Positions 43,830 through 51,821 of a DNA stretch of 64,000 nt are shown piece by piece. The notes under the pieces were generated by a model that made no database searches, was not told the DNA's origin, and worked only from the letters and a program-made list of their open reading frames with translations. The DNA lies in the NCBI RefSeq assembly GCF_008087085.1, contig NZ_VIYJ01000007.1:186001-250000 (forward strand), written 5' to 3'. Source of the DNA: Nocardioides rubriscoriae. Lineage in GTDB: Bacteria; Actinomycetota; Actinomycetes; Propionibacteriales; Nocardioidaceae. How positions within the stretch are numbered: position 1 is the first letter of the stretch; every line of letters begins with the position of its first letter. A program made the translations under genes and the position numbers.

Positions 43830-44671
43830 TCACGCAGCGGCGATGAGGCCCACGGCGACGGCACACAGGGCCAGTCCCGCGACCTGGTGACGGTGCACCG
43901 GCTCGCGCAGCAGCGCGGTGGCCAGCAGTACGGTGAAGGCCGGGTAGAGCGAGGTCAGGACCGCCGCGATCGTGAGGTAGCCGGTCCGGGTCGCGACCAG
44001 GAAGAGGGCGACGGCGCCCGCCCCGAGCAGCCCGCTGAACCCCCCGGCGTACGCCGCGGGCTCCCGGGGGGCCCAGGGCCGGCCCAGGGCGGTGGCCACC
44101 GCGACGACGACGACCGCCCCGACGGCCGAGTTGAGGGCCAGGGGCAGCAAGCCCGACTCCTCCGGGATCTGGGCCAGGGCGGCGAAGAGCACCCCGAAAC
44201 CGAGGCCGGCGAGCAGTCCGTCGACCAGGCCGGCGGACACCGGGCCCGCCTCGGGGGCGGTGTCGTGCGCGGGTTCGCGGGCGACCAGCCAGATCGCCGG
44301 CAGCGCGGCGGCGATGCCGCACCAGGCCAGCAGGCCGGGCCGGTCGCCGGTCGAGACCCCGACGACCAGCGGCACGAGGGCGGCACCGACGCCGGAGACC
44401 GGGGCCACGACGCCCATCCGACCGGCCGCCAGCCCCCGGTAGAGGAACGCCGTGCCGACCCCGTTGCCGAGGCCGGCCAGGAGCGCCCACCCCAGGTCCT
44501 CGCGCTGCGGGGTGCCCCCGAGGACCAGTCCGAGGACCAGGCGCCCGCGGCCCCGCCGACCTGCGAGGTCAGGGCGATGGTCCAGGGGCTGACCCGGCGC
44601 GAGACGACGCCCCCGACGAAGTCCGACAACCCGTAGGCGGCCGCGGCGAGGAGGGACAGCACGACGACCAC
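43830..44671 (-). pseudogene. EamA/DMT-family transporter split by a frameshift
   Basis: The N-terminal ~43 residues (M-V-V-V-L-S-L-L-A-A-A-A-Y-G-L-S-D-F-V-G...) lie in one frame and the remaining ~235 (from L-V-L-G-L-V-L-G-G-T-P) in another. Together they give the usual ten-helix drug/metabolite transporter of about 280 residues. The junction is near 44541-44550, in a G/C-rich run, and would be repaired by one extra base. This is either a genuine inactivating frameshift or a base-call error. The downstream half keeps intact codon use, suggesting recent loss or an artefact. Confidence 0.7.
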
Positions 44672-44706
44672 GGGGGAGAGGTTCGCAGACCGGTGCTGTG
44701 GACACG

Positions 44707-44740
44707 ACGACGGCCCCGGACCGAGGTCCGGGGCCGTCGT
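44707..44740 (-). terminator. Terminator of the DUF7455 gene
   Basis: Perfect 15-bp stem (44707-44721 with 44726-44740) around a CGAG loop, just past the stop on the minus strand. Confidence 0.85.
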
Positions 44741-44763
44741 GGGCTAGGGGGTGGGTGCGGTGC

Positions 44764-44988
44764 TCAGTCGTCGGAGGGGCGGCTCGGCGTCGCGGACAGC
44801 TTGTGCGTCTCGTCGACCACGGTCGCGGCGATCTCCTTGAGCTTGTCTCCGTGCTCCCTGGCGTGGTGGGCGCAGAAGAGCAGCTCACCGCCGCTCTGGA
44901 GCTCAACGCGGAGGTAGGCCTGGGCACCGCAGCGGTCGCAGCGGTCCTCAGCAGTCATGGTGGTGCTGGGGGCGGTTGCAGTCGTCAC
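44764..44988 (-). CDS. DUF7455-type small zinc-ribbon-like protein
   Basis: The 74-residue protein has C-D-R-C-G-A-Q-A-Y-L-R-V near residues 17-28 and F-C-A-H-H-A near 38-43, a four-ligand Cys2-Cys/His arrangement resembling a small zinc-binding fold. Small proteins of this type lie between hrdB/sigA and the topoisomerase IV genes in other actinobacteria, which matches this locus. GTG 44988 was chosen because AGAGG lies six bases upstream; ATG 44958 is the next in-frame alternative. The frame is open further upstream to 45282, but that part reads as low-complexity Pro/Thr and is probably not translated. No function is known. Confidence 0.75.
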   Translation of the reverse strand: MTTATAPSTTMTAEDRCDRCGAQAYLRVELQSGGELLFCAHHAREHGDKLKEIAATVVDETHKLSATPSRPSDD

Positions 44989-45467
44989 TTGAGGCCTCTT
45001 TCTCATTGCAGTCGGTGCTGTGTCCAACGTAGCGAGCGGGGGCAAGATTCCCGCTCCCACGTGGCACACGCCACTCGTCCTCACGCAGGATGTCCCCGGT
45101 TGGTGCGGTGCGGTGCCATGACGTCGTCGTCGTGGCGGGCCGTCGGGGTGTTCAGTTGGCGAACCGCCGATGGGGGCCGGTCGTGGTGCCTGGCTGGTGC
45201 TGGTCGGTGCCTGTCGTGCGGTCGAGCTGTGGTGGTTCGGTGCCGTGGCCGCCCCGGTCGGGTGGGGTGGCCCTCTCGTCAAGTGTGACGCCGAGAAGGC
45301 CGTCTGGGTGCGAAATACGAAGACGAGATGCGGATCTTGTCCTCATCGTGACGCGGGCGGTCGGGGCGTGGCGGCATCGGTGCACGGCGTGTCGCTAGTA
45401 GATTCGAGTGTGCCCGGCGACCGTCGCGGGCGCACCACCCCTCCGCACACCGCTCAGGAGCCCCCCG
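44989..45467. other. 479-bp intergenic region between DUF7455 and parE
   Basis: No convincing gene is present. The stretch 45100-45290 is very rich in G and T on the plus strand and poor in A. A TAGATT -10-like element lies at 45399-45404 and probably starts the parE transcript near 45411, giving a leader of about 57 nt that ends in AGGAG. Confidence 0.5.
45456..45460 (+). promoter_or_regulatory. Ribosome binding site pointing to an ATC start of parE
   Basis: AGGAG is followed by seven bases and then ATC (45468-45470); no ATG, GTG or TTG is in frame nearby. Confidence 0.5.
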
Positions 45468-47531
45468 ATCGTCGACAACACCTACAACGCTGCCCACCTG
45501 CTCGTGCTGGAGGGCCTCGAGGCGGTGCGCAAGCGTCCTGGCATGTACATCGGCTCGACCGACACGCGTGGCCTGATGCACTGCCTGTGGGAGATCATCG
45601 ACAACGGGGTCGACGAGGCCCTGGCGGGCGCGGCCCACCGCGTCGAGGTGACGCTGCACCCCGATGGCTCGGCCGAGGTGCACGACGACGGTCGCGGCAT
45701 CCCGACCGACAAGGAGCCCAAGACCGGGCTGCCCGGCGTCGAGGTGGTCGCGACCAAGCTGCACGCCGGCGGCAAGTTCGGCGGCGGCTCCTACGTCGCG
45801 ACCGGCGGCCTGCACGGGGTCGGTCTGTCGGTCGTCAACGCCTTGTCGGCGCGCATGGACATCGACGTCGACCGGTCGCCCAGCAGCCTGGGCATCAGCT
45901 TCCGTCACGGTGCCCCGGGCGTGTTCGACGGCGAGGGTCCCGACGCGCCGTTCGTCGAGCAGAGCGGGATGACCCGCAAGGGCAAGCGGGTCGCCAAGAA
46001 CACCTCCGGCACCCGGATCCGGTTCTGGCCCGACCGTCGGATCTTCACCAAGGACGCGACGTTCGAACGCGACGGCCTGGTCGGCCGGGCCCGGCAGACG
46101 TCGTTCATCGTGCCCGGTCTCGAGCTGGTCATCCGCGACCTGCGCGGCGAGACGCCCACCGAGGAGAAGTTCCGCCACGACGGCGGCATCGCCGAGTTCA
46201 CCGACTTCCTGGCGAAGGACGAGCCGGTCACCGAGGTGCTGCGCATCCAGGGCTCGGGCTCGTTCACCGAGACCGTCCCCATGCTCGACTCCCAGGGCCA
46301 CATGACCCCCCAGGACGTCGACCGCACCCTCGGCGTCGACATCGCGGTGCGCTGGGGCACCGGCTACGACACCGAGCTGCGCTCCTTCGTCAACGTGATC
46401 GCCACCCCCAAGGGCGGCACCCACGTCGCGGGCTTCGAGGCCGCGCTCGTCAAGCCGTTCAACGAGGCCATGCGGGCGGCCAAGGTGCTCAAGGTCAACG
46501 ACCCCGACGTCGAGAAGTCCGACATCCTCGAGGGCATGACGGCCGTGGTCACCGTGCGCCAGGCCGAGCCGCAGTTCGAGGGCCAGACCAAGGAGATCCT
46601 CGGCACCCCCGCCGTGCGTTCCGAGGTCCGCAAGATCGTGGCCGCGCACTTCACCGAGTTCCTCACCTCGACCAAGGCCGCCGACAAGCGCCAGTCGCGA
46701 CCGTTGATGGACAAGGTCTACGGTGCGGCCCGCACCCGCATCGCGGCTCGCCAGCACAAGGAGACCCAGCGCCGCAAGAACGCCCTCGAGTCGTCGTCGC
46801 TGCCGTCCAAGCTGGCCGACTGCCGGGCCGCCGACAACGAGCGCACCGAGCTGTTCATCGTCGAGGGCGACTCCGCGCTCGGCACCGCCAAGCTGGCGCG
46901 CAACTCCGAGTTCCAGGCGCTGCTGCCGATCCGCGGCAAGATCCTCAACGTCCAGAAGGCCTCGGTCGGCGACATGCTCAAGAACGCCGAGTGCGCCTCG
47001 ATCATCCAGGTCGTCGGCGCCGGCTCGGGGCGAACCTTCGACCTCGACGCCGCCCGCTACGGCCGGATCATCTTCATGGCCGACGCCGACTCCGACGGTG
47101 CCCACATCCGCTGCCTGCTGGCCACGCTGTTCTTCAAGTACATGCCCGACCTGATCACCGCCGGCCGGGTCTTCACCGCCGTCCCGCCGCTGCACCGCAT
47201 CGAGATCTCCAGTCCGCGCAAGGGCCAGGACAAGTACCTCTACACCTACTCCGACGACGAGCTGCAACGAAAGCTCGCCGAGCTGAAGAAGAAGAACATC
47301 CGCTGGAAGGACCCGGTGCAGCGCTACAAGGGCCTCGGCGAGATGGACGCCGACCAGCTGGCCGAGACGACCATGGACCCCCGCCGCCGCACCCTGCGCA
47401 AGCTCACCGTCGACGACGCCGACGTCGCCGCGTCGGTCTTCGAGCTGCTGATGGGCTCCGAGGTCGCGCCCCGCAAGGAGTTCATCGTCCAGGGTGCCTA
47501 CGAGGTCGACGTGGAGTCCCTGGACGCCTGA
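45468..47531 (+). CDS. parE: DNA topoisomerase IV subunit B
   Basis: The ~687-residue type IIA B subunit has the GHKL ATPase motifs E-I-I-D-N-G-V-D-E-A (about 42-51) and G-G-L-H-G-V-G-L-S-V-V-N-A-L, and the Toprim motifs E-G-D-S-A-L-G (about 465) and D-A-D-S-D-G-A-H-I (about 538). Actinobacterial topoisomerase IV-like ParE lies near sigA and parC as here, which separates it from gyrB beside dnaA. It pairs with ParC to decatenate chromosomes. Start choice is unusual: the only in-frame GTG is at 45408, three bases after a TAGATT and without a ribosome site, while AGGAG points at ATC 45468. Confidence 0.93.
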   Translation: MVDNTYNAAHLLVLEGLEAVRKRPGMYIGSTDTRGLMHCLWEIIDNGVDEALAGAAHRVEVTLHPDGSAEVHDDGRGIPTDKEPKTGLPGVEVVATKLHAGGKFGGGSYVATGGLHGVGLSVVNALSARMDIDVDRSPSSLGISFRHGAPGVFDGEGPDAPFVEQSGMTRKGKRVAKNTSGTRIRFWPDRRIFTKDATFERDGLVGRARQTSFIVPGLELVIRDLRGETPTEEKFRHDGGIAEFTDFLAKDEPVTEVLRIQGSGSFTETVPMLDSQGHMTPQDVDRTLGVDIAVRWGTGYDTELRSFVNVIATPKGGTHVAGFEAALVKPFNEAMRAAKVLKVNDPDVEKSDILEGMTAVVTVRQAEPQFEGQTKEILGTPAVRSEVRKIVAAHFTEFLTSTKAADKRQSRPLMDKVYGAARTRIAARQHKETQRRKNALESSSLPSKLADCRAADNERTELFIVEGDSALGTAKLARNSEFQALLPIRGKILNVQKASVGDMLKNAECASIIQVVGAGSGRTFDLDAARYGRIIFMADADSDGAHIRCLLATLFFKYMPDLITAGRVFTAVPPLHRIEISSPRKGQDKYLYTYSDDELQRKLAELKKKNIRWKDPVQRYKGLGEMDADQLAETTMDPRRRTLRKLTVDDADVAASVFELLMGSEVAPRKEFIVQGAYEVDVESLDA

Positions 47532-48034
47532 TGACCGAGGCGGTCCGGATCGAGGTCACCGACGCCGATCGTGACGGTGTGTGGCCGGCGTACGACGCCG
47601 TCTTCGGCGACCAGCCCGACGAGGCGACCTGGCGGGCGCGGGTCTGGGAGCGCCACCTGGCGCGTGCCGGGTTCCGGCTCGCGAGCGCGCTGGACGCGGA
47701 CCGGCTGGTCGGTCTCGCGTACGGCTACACCGGCGAGCACGGTCAGTGGTGGACCGACCAGGTCGCCACCGCCCTGGCGCCCGACGTGGCCGCCGCGTGG
47801 CTGGGCGGGCACTTCGAGATGGTGAGCATCGGTGTCGTGCCGGACGCCCGGGGCCGGGGGCTCGGCCGCGGCCTCCTGCGGGCCGTGGTCGAGGGCCTGC
47901 CGCACGACCGTCTGCTGCTGATGACGACCGACGACCCTGCCGACCCCGCGCGCCGGCTCTACGCGACGCAGGGGTGGCAGGTCCTCGGGCCGGGTGTGGG
48001 CGACCACACCGTCGTGATGGGGCGTCGGGCCTAA
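47531..48034 (+). CDS. GNAT-family N-acetyltransferase
   Basis: The 167-residue protein has the core V-S-I-G-V-V-P-D-A-R-G-R-G-L-G-R-G-L-L (acetyl-CoA loop near residues 105-117) and the C-terminal A-R-R-L-Y-A-T-Q-G-W. Its ATG overlaps the parE TGA by one base (TGATG), so it is probably translated by reinitiation after parE. The substrate is unknown. Confidence 0.85.
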   Translation: MTEAVRIEVTDADRDGVWPAYDAVFGDQPDEATWRARVWERHLARAGFRLASALDADRLVGLAYGYTGEHGQWWTDQVATALAPDVAAAWLGGHFEMVSIGVVPDARGRGLGRGLLRAVVEGLPHDRLLLMTTDDPADPARRLYATQGWQVLGPGVGDHTVVMGRRA

Positions 48035-48081
48035 CCCCGACGCCGGCGGACCGTTGTCCCTGCGTGGGCAAGAGGACGAGC

Positions 48082-48807
48082 GTGCGTGTGCTGCTCGCCG
48101 CGGCGGTCGCGACGGCGCTGACGGCGACCGGTCCGAGCGTGGTGGCGCAGCCGCAGCGGTCGCCGATCGACTTCCCCGACACCGATGCGCTGCTCGGCAG
48201 CTGCCTGCAGCTGACCCCGCACACCGTCGCGCTGACCGCCGAGAAGGTGCAGCTCGACCTGCGCATCGTGCTCGACGGCGCGAGTCGCACCGAGGCGGTG
48301 GCGGCGGTGGCCGGCATGCGCCGGGCCTACGCGCCGCTGGGGGTCTCGGTCGTGGCGACGTACGACGCGGTCCGGCTCGCCGGTCGCGACGCCGGTGGGC
48401 TGCTCGCCCAAGCCAAGCAGCTCTACGGCGGCCGGCGCCCCGCCGACGCCGACGTCGTCTACGTGCTCACCGACAAGGACATCGTCAACGGCGCGGCGAC
48501 CGGCGGCCAGCTGGCCGGGCTGGCCGACTGCATCGGCGGCATCCGGTTCGCCCGGCGGGCCTTCGCCGTCGGCGAGCTCGGCTCGGTCTCAGCACCCGGG
48601 GTGCCCCAGGGCACGGCCAAGACGATGGCGCACGAGGTGGGCCACCTGCTGGGGGCCCAGCACCACTACACGGGCCCGGAGGGCCGCCTCGACGGCGACG
48701 TGACGACGCCGCTGTCGTTGATGGGTCCGGCGGTCCAGCTCATCGCGCTGCGGTTCTCGCAGCTCGAGGCGCTGATGGTGCGCGGCCACGCGCAGAAGTA
48801 CGCGTAG
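48082..48807 (+). CDS. Secreted zinc metalloprotease-like protein (HExxHxxGxxH)
   Basis: The 241-residue protein has a signal peptide (to about residue 23, ending V-V-A) and the metzincin motif H-E-V-G-H-L-L-G-A-Q-H-H near residues 189-200, followed by S-L-M-G-P near 215 in the position of the Met-turn. The N-terminal half (Y-A-P-L-G-V-S-V) is like reprolysin/M12-type secreted domains. The catalytic Zn would be held by the three His of the motif. GTG 48082 has AGAGGA five bases upstream; GTG 48064 has no such site. Confidence 0.75.
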   Translation: MRVLLAAAVATALTATGPSVVAQPQRSPIDFPDTDALLGSCLQLTPHTVALTAEKVQLDLRIVLDGASRTEAVAAVAGMRRAYAPLGVSVVATYDAVRLAGRDAGGLLAQAKQLYGGRRPADADVVYVLTDKDIVNGAATGGQLAGLADCIGGIRFARRAFAVGELGSVSAPGVPQGTAKTMAHEVGHLLGAQHHYTGPEGRLDGDVTTPLSLMGPAVQLIALRFSQLEALMVRGHAQKYA

Positions 48808-48822
48808 GCCGCGCACCCCGGC

Positions 48823-49317
48823 TCAGTACTGGCGCTCGAGCAGACCGGTGTCGACGTCGTAGATGAAGCCGCCGACCTGCACCGTCTCGGGCACCAGCGG
48901 GTGGGTGCGGACCTTCTGGACGTCGTCGGCCAACGAGTCGAGCTGGTCGCGCACGACGTGGATGCTCTGCCAGCTGGCGTCCATGCCGGCCGACTCCTCG
49001 ATCCGGGAGCGCAGCTCGGCCTCGGTGTTGGAGGCCACGGCGCACTTGGTGTGGGGGGCGATCATCACGCGCTCGACGCCGAGCAGGTGGACGGCCAGCA
49101 CGAGGGCCTCCAGCGTGATGTGGTCGACCCGGCCACCCGGGTTGCGCAGGATCTTGGCGTCGCCGGCCTTCAGGCCGAGCATGCCGAGGGGGTCGATGCG
49201 GGAGTCCATGCAGGTGACGATGGCGACGCCCCGGCGGGCGACACCGTCTAGGCCGCTCTGGGTGAAGCCGGCGGCGTACTCCTGGTTGGCAGCAAGAAGG
49301 TCGTCGAAGTCAGGCAC
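48823..49317 (-). CDS. Beta-class carbonic anhydrase
   Basis: The 164-residue protein has the zinc ligands Cys36 (C-M-D-S-R, with the Asp38-Arg40 dyad), His89 and Cys92 (H-T-K-C). This is the short type found in actinobacteria. It interconverts CO2 and bicarbonate in the cytoplasm. GTG 49317 lies six bases after TAGATT. It is convergent with the metalloprotease, 15 bp apart. Confidence 0.95.
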   Translation of the reverse strand: MPDFDDLLAANQEYAAGFTQSGLDGVARRGVAIVTCMDSRIDPLGMLGLKAGDAKILRNPGGRVDHITLEALVLAVHLLGVERVMIAPHTKCAVASNTEAELRSRIEESAGMDASWQSIHVVRDQLDSLADDVQKVRTHPLVPETVQVGGFIYDVDTGLLERQY

Positions 49318-49323
49318 GGGAGG

Positions 49324-49329
49324 AATCTA
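49324..49329 (-). promoter_or_regulatory. Leaderless -10 (TAGATT) for carbonic anhydrase
   Basis: TAGATT on the minus strand ends six bases before GTG 49317. Confidence 0.65.
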
Positions 49330-49334
49330 TCGGC

Positions 49335-51086
49335 CTAGCCGGACGCGCCGAGCACCTGTCCGCTCCCGACGCCGCGGGTGGGGGCGCCGCGCAGCACCAC
49401 GAGCGCCAGGGCCGCTGCGGCGAGCGCCACCACCGTGGCTCCCTCGAACACCGCCTGCTCCTGCAGGATCCCCAGCGCCCGGACGCCCAGGTCGGGGTCG
49501 TCGCGGCGGGCGGCGTAGAGCTGGGCCAGGCCGTAGGTGGTCAGCACGGAGATCCCGACGAGCATGCCGACCATCCGGGCGACCACGACGAGGGCGCTCG
49601 CGAGGCCGTGGGTGTCGCCGCGCGTGGAGGCCAGCATGGCCGCGTTGACCGGCGCGAGGGCCAGGCCGAAGCCGAGCCCGCCCAGGACCAGCGCCACGGT
49701 GGGGGTGGCGGCCGAGTCGAGCGTGGACTGGTCCCAGTGCGACATCCACCAGAACGAGCCCGAGGCGGCCAGCATCCCGGCCGCCGTGATGAGACCGGCC
49801 GGCAGGTGGCGCACCAGGACGCCGCCCACGACGGCGCCGACGGGCAGGGCGACGAGGAAGCGGAGCAGCACCAGGGCCGCGTCGAGCTGGGTGTAGCCCT
49901 TCTCGGCCGTGCGGGCGAACAGCGGGATGTCGACCAGGGCGGCGATCAGCGCCCAGCCGACGAGCAGGCTGACCACCAGCGAGCCCCAGGCCGGCCGCGC
50001 GGAGAGCGTGCCGCGGGGGACCAGCGGGTCCTCGGTACGGCGCAGGTGGAGCACGAGGGCGACCAGGGCCAGGGCCGAGCCGAGCAGGAACCACGGACCC
50101 TGCGCGGAGAGGACCGAGACCTCGGGGTCGGCGGTGGCGAAGGCCAGGACGATGCCGCCCAGGACGACCGCGAGCAGCGCGGCCCCCGCCAGGTCGGCCT
50201 CGGCGAGGCTGCGGCCCCAGGAGCGCACGTCGACGAGCGGTCGGCGGGCCAGCAGGCACCGCGCGCAGAACACCAGGAACGCCACGACGGCGATCAGCCC
50301 CATCGGCTGCACCCAGCGGCCGCCGCCGGGCACGACGGGGACGAAGAGCTCGCCGTAGGTCAGGTCGGTGTAGAGCCGCTGCGGTGGGCTGATCGCCATG
50401 AGGGCCGCCGCCACGGCGACGACGAGCGCCAGGGCGCCCGGCACGTCGCGGCGCCCACGGCGCCCGGGTGCGCCGTCGTCGGTCCCCGTCTGGTCGTCGG
50501 CGCGACGCAGCACCCGGACCACGGCCCACAGGGCGACGGCGGCGGCGCAGTTGAGGGCGAAGATGCCCCGCCAGGAGGTGAACGCGAGCACGGCGGCCCC
50601 GAACAGAGGTCCGAGGACCGCCCCGAACTCCTGGACGGCCGAGACGAGGCCGAGCGGCAGCCCGCGGTGCTCGACCGGGTACGTCGCGGCGACCAGCGCC
50701 ATGGTCGCCGGCACGAGGCCGCCGCCGCCGACGCCCTGCAGGAACCGGCCCAGCACGATGCTCGGCAGGTCGTAGGCGACCGCGGTGACGGCGGAGCCGA
50801 CGGCGAAGGCGATCAGCGAGGCCGCCAGGACGGGCACGGGGCCGCGCAGGTCGGCGACCCGCCCGATCAGCGGGAGCACCGCGACGTAGCCCAGCAGGAA
50901 GCCGGAGACGATCGGGGCGGCGCGCTGCAGCTGGTCGACGCTGATGTCGACCGAGGCCATCATGTCGGGCAGCGCGAGCACCACGACGTAGGTGTCGATG
51001 GCGGCGAACATCACCGCGGCCGCGCAGAACACGAGCAGGGTCCGCGACCGCCGGTCGACCTCGACGCGCGCGCCCGCGGTGGTCAC
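49335..51086 (-). CDS. DHA2-type MFS transporter, P55/Rv1410-like
   Basis: The 583-residue protein has about 14 membrane helices. Motif A-like G-R-V-A-D-L-R-G-P (about 75-83) and the L-P-x-I/M and G-x-x-x-G-P motifs (G-A-V-L-G-P-L-F-G near 160) place it in the DHA2 drug-H+ antiporters. The co-directional lipoprotein upstream, with GTGA overlap, reproduces the lprG-P55 operon of mycobacteria, where the pair moves triacylglycerides and glycolipids to the outer envelope. The role is therefore inferred as lipid or glycolipid export rather than drug efflux. Confidence 0.88.
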   Translation of the reverse strand: MTTAGARVEVDRRSRTLLVFCAAAVMFAAIDTYVVVLALPDMMASVDISVDQLQRAAPIVSGFLLGYVAVLPLIGRVADLRGPVPVLAASLIAFAVGSAVTAVAYDLPSIVLGRFLQGVGGGGLVPATMALVAATYPVEHRGLPLGLVSAVQEFGAVLGPLFGAAVLAFTSWRGIFALNCAAAVALWAVVRVLRRADDQTGTDDGAPGRRGRRDVPGALALVVAVAAALMAISPPQRLYTDLTYGELFVPVVPGGGRWVQPMGLIAVVAFLVFCARCLLARRPLVDVRSWGRSLAEADLAGAALLAVVLGGIVLAFATADPEVSVLSAQGPWFLLGSALALVALVLHLRRTEDPLVPRGTLSARPAWGSLVVSLLVGWALIAALVDIPLFARTAEKGYTQLDAALVLLRFLVALPVGAVVGGVLVRHLPAGLITAAGMLAASGSFWWMSHWDQSTLDSAATPTVALVLGGLGFGLALAPVNAAMLASTRGDTHGLASALVVVARMVGMLVGISVLTTYGLAQLYAARRDDPDLGVRALGILQEQAVFEGATVVALAAAALALVVLRGAPTRGVGSGQVLGASG

Positions 51087-51817
51087 GGCTTCGAGATCTC
51101 CTGGTCGACGTCGTAGTCGTCGATGGTGATCGAGTAGGTGATCGTGCCGGCGCCCTCGAAGAACTGCCCGGTGAGGTCGGCCTCCTGGAGCCGGCCGTCG
51201 GCGTCGAGGGTGAACGTCGCGTCGAACCGGTCGCCCGGTGCGCAGGGCAGGAGGTTCTGGACGGCCTCGCCCGGCACCACGGCGGTGTAGGGGGTGAGGA
51301 TCTCGTCGTTGTCGGCCCCGCCACGCTGCGGGTCGCCGGCGCTGACGTCCTCGGCCGCGGTGAGGACCGTGGCGAACCCGGTGTCGGGGGCGAGGAGCCC
51401 GGCGGGGTCGGGCACGCAGGTGGGCAGCTTGAAGTCCTGGTAGCTGCCGAACAGCTGGGCGTAGACCTTGCCGCCGACCGACACGATGTCGACGTCGCTG
51501 GCGGGGATGCCCTCGAAGGTGCCGGACGCCAGGCCCTGGAAGGCCGGCGGGTCGGCGGTGATCACCCCGGAGGCCTTCGACAGGTAGGCCTCGGCCTCGG
51601 GTGCGTCATCGGTGGCGAGCGTGAGTCGCACACCGCTGGTCTCGTCGAGCCGGGTCTTGGCGAAGGCCAGGGCCTCCTGGGGCGAGACCGTGTCGTCACC
51701 GTCGGTGTTGGCCGCGGCGTTGGCGGTCGAGGCGCTGTCGCCGCTGCACGCCGACAGACCCAACGACGAGGTCAGGACGATGACCGCGACCGCGGTCGTA
51801 CGGCGCAGGAAGCTCAT
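51083..51817 (-). CDS. lprG: LppX/LprAFG-family lipoprotein (LprG-like)
   Basis: The 244-residue protein has a signal peptide with the lipobox L-S-A-C (Cys24). The mature domain starts with a Ser/Ala/Asp linker, has helices and strands typical of the LppX/LprG fold (L-D-E-T-S-G-V-R-L-T-L near residue 57) and ends with the beta strands G-A-G-T-I-T-Y-S-I-T-I. LprG-type proteins hold lipids in a hydrophobic cavity and hand them to the P55 transporter. ATG 51817 lies six bases after CAGGCT, inside the end of parC, so it has its own promoter. Confidence 0.85.
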   Translation of the reverse strand: MSFLRRTTAVAVIVLTSSLGLSACSGDSASTANAAANTDGDDTVSPQEALAFAKTRLDETSGVRLTLATDDAPEAEAYLSKASGVITADPPAFQGLASGTFEGIPASDVDIVSVGGKVYAQLFGSYQDFKLPTCVPDPAGLLAPDTGFATVLTAAEDVSAGDPQRGGADNDEILTPYTAVVPGEAVQNLLPCAPGDRFDATFTLDADGRLQEADLTGQFFEGAGTITYSITIDDYDVDQEISKP

Positions 51818-51821
51818 GCGA

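Noticed and set aside
43604..43864. 86-codon minus-strand open frame with P-A-A-S-C-P-A-A-C
   Set aside because: It runs across the 17-bp terminator-like hairpin and has no ribosome site.
44989..45282. N-terminal extension of the DUF7455 gene
   Set aside because: Pro/Thr/Ser-rich, and upstream of a well-placed ribosome site for GTG 44988.
45118..45288. Short plus-strand open frame beginning M-T-S-S-S-W in the region before parE
   Set aside because: Composition follows the local G/T bias, with no ribosome site and no recognisable motif.
45152..45385. 77-codon minus-strand open frame before parE
   Set aside because: Low-complexity Thr/Pro/Arg/Gln product over the biased region.
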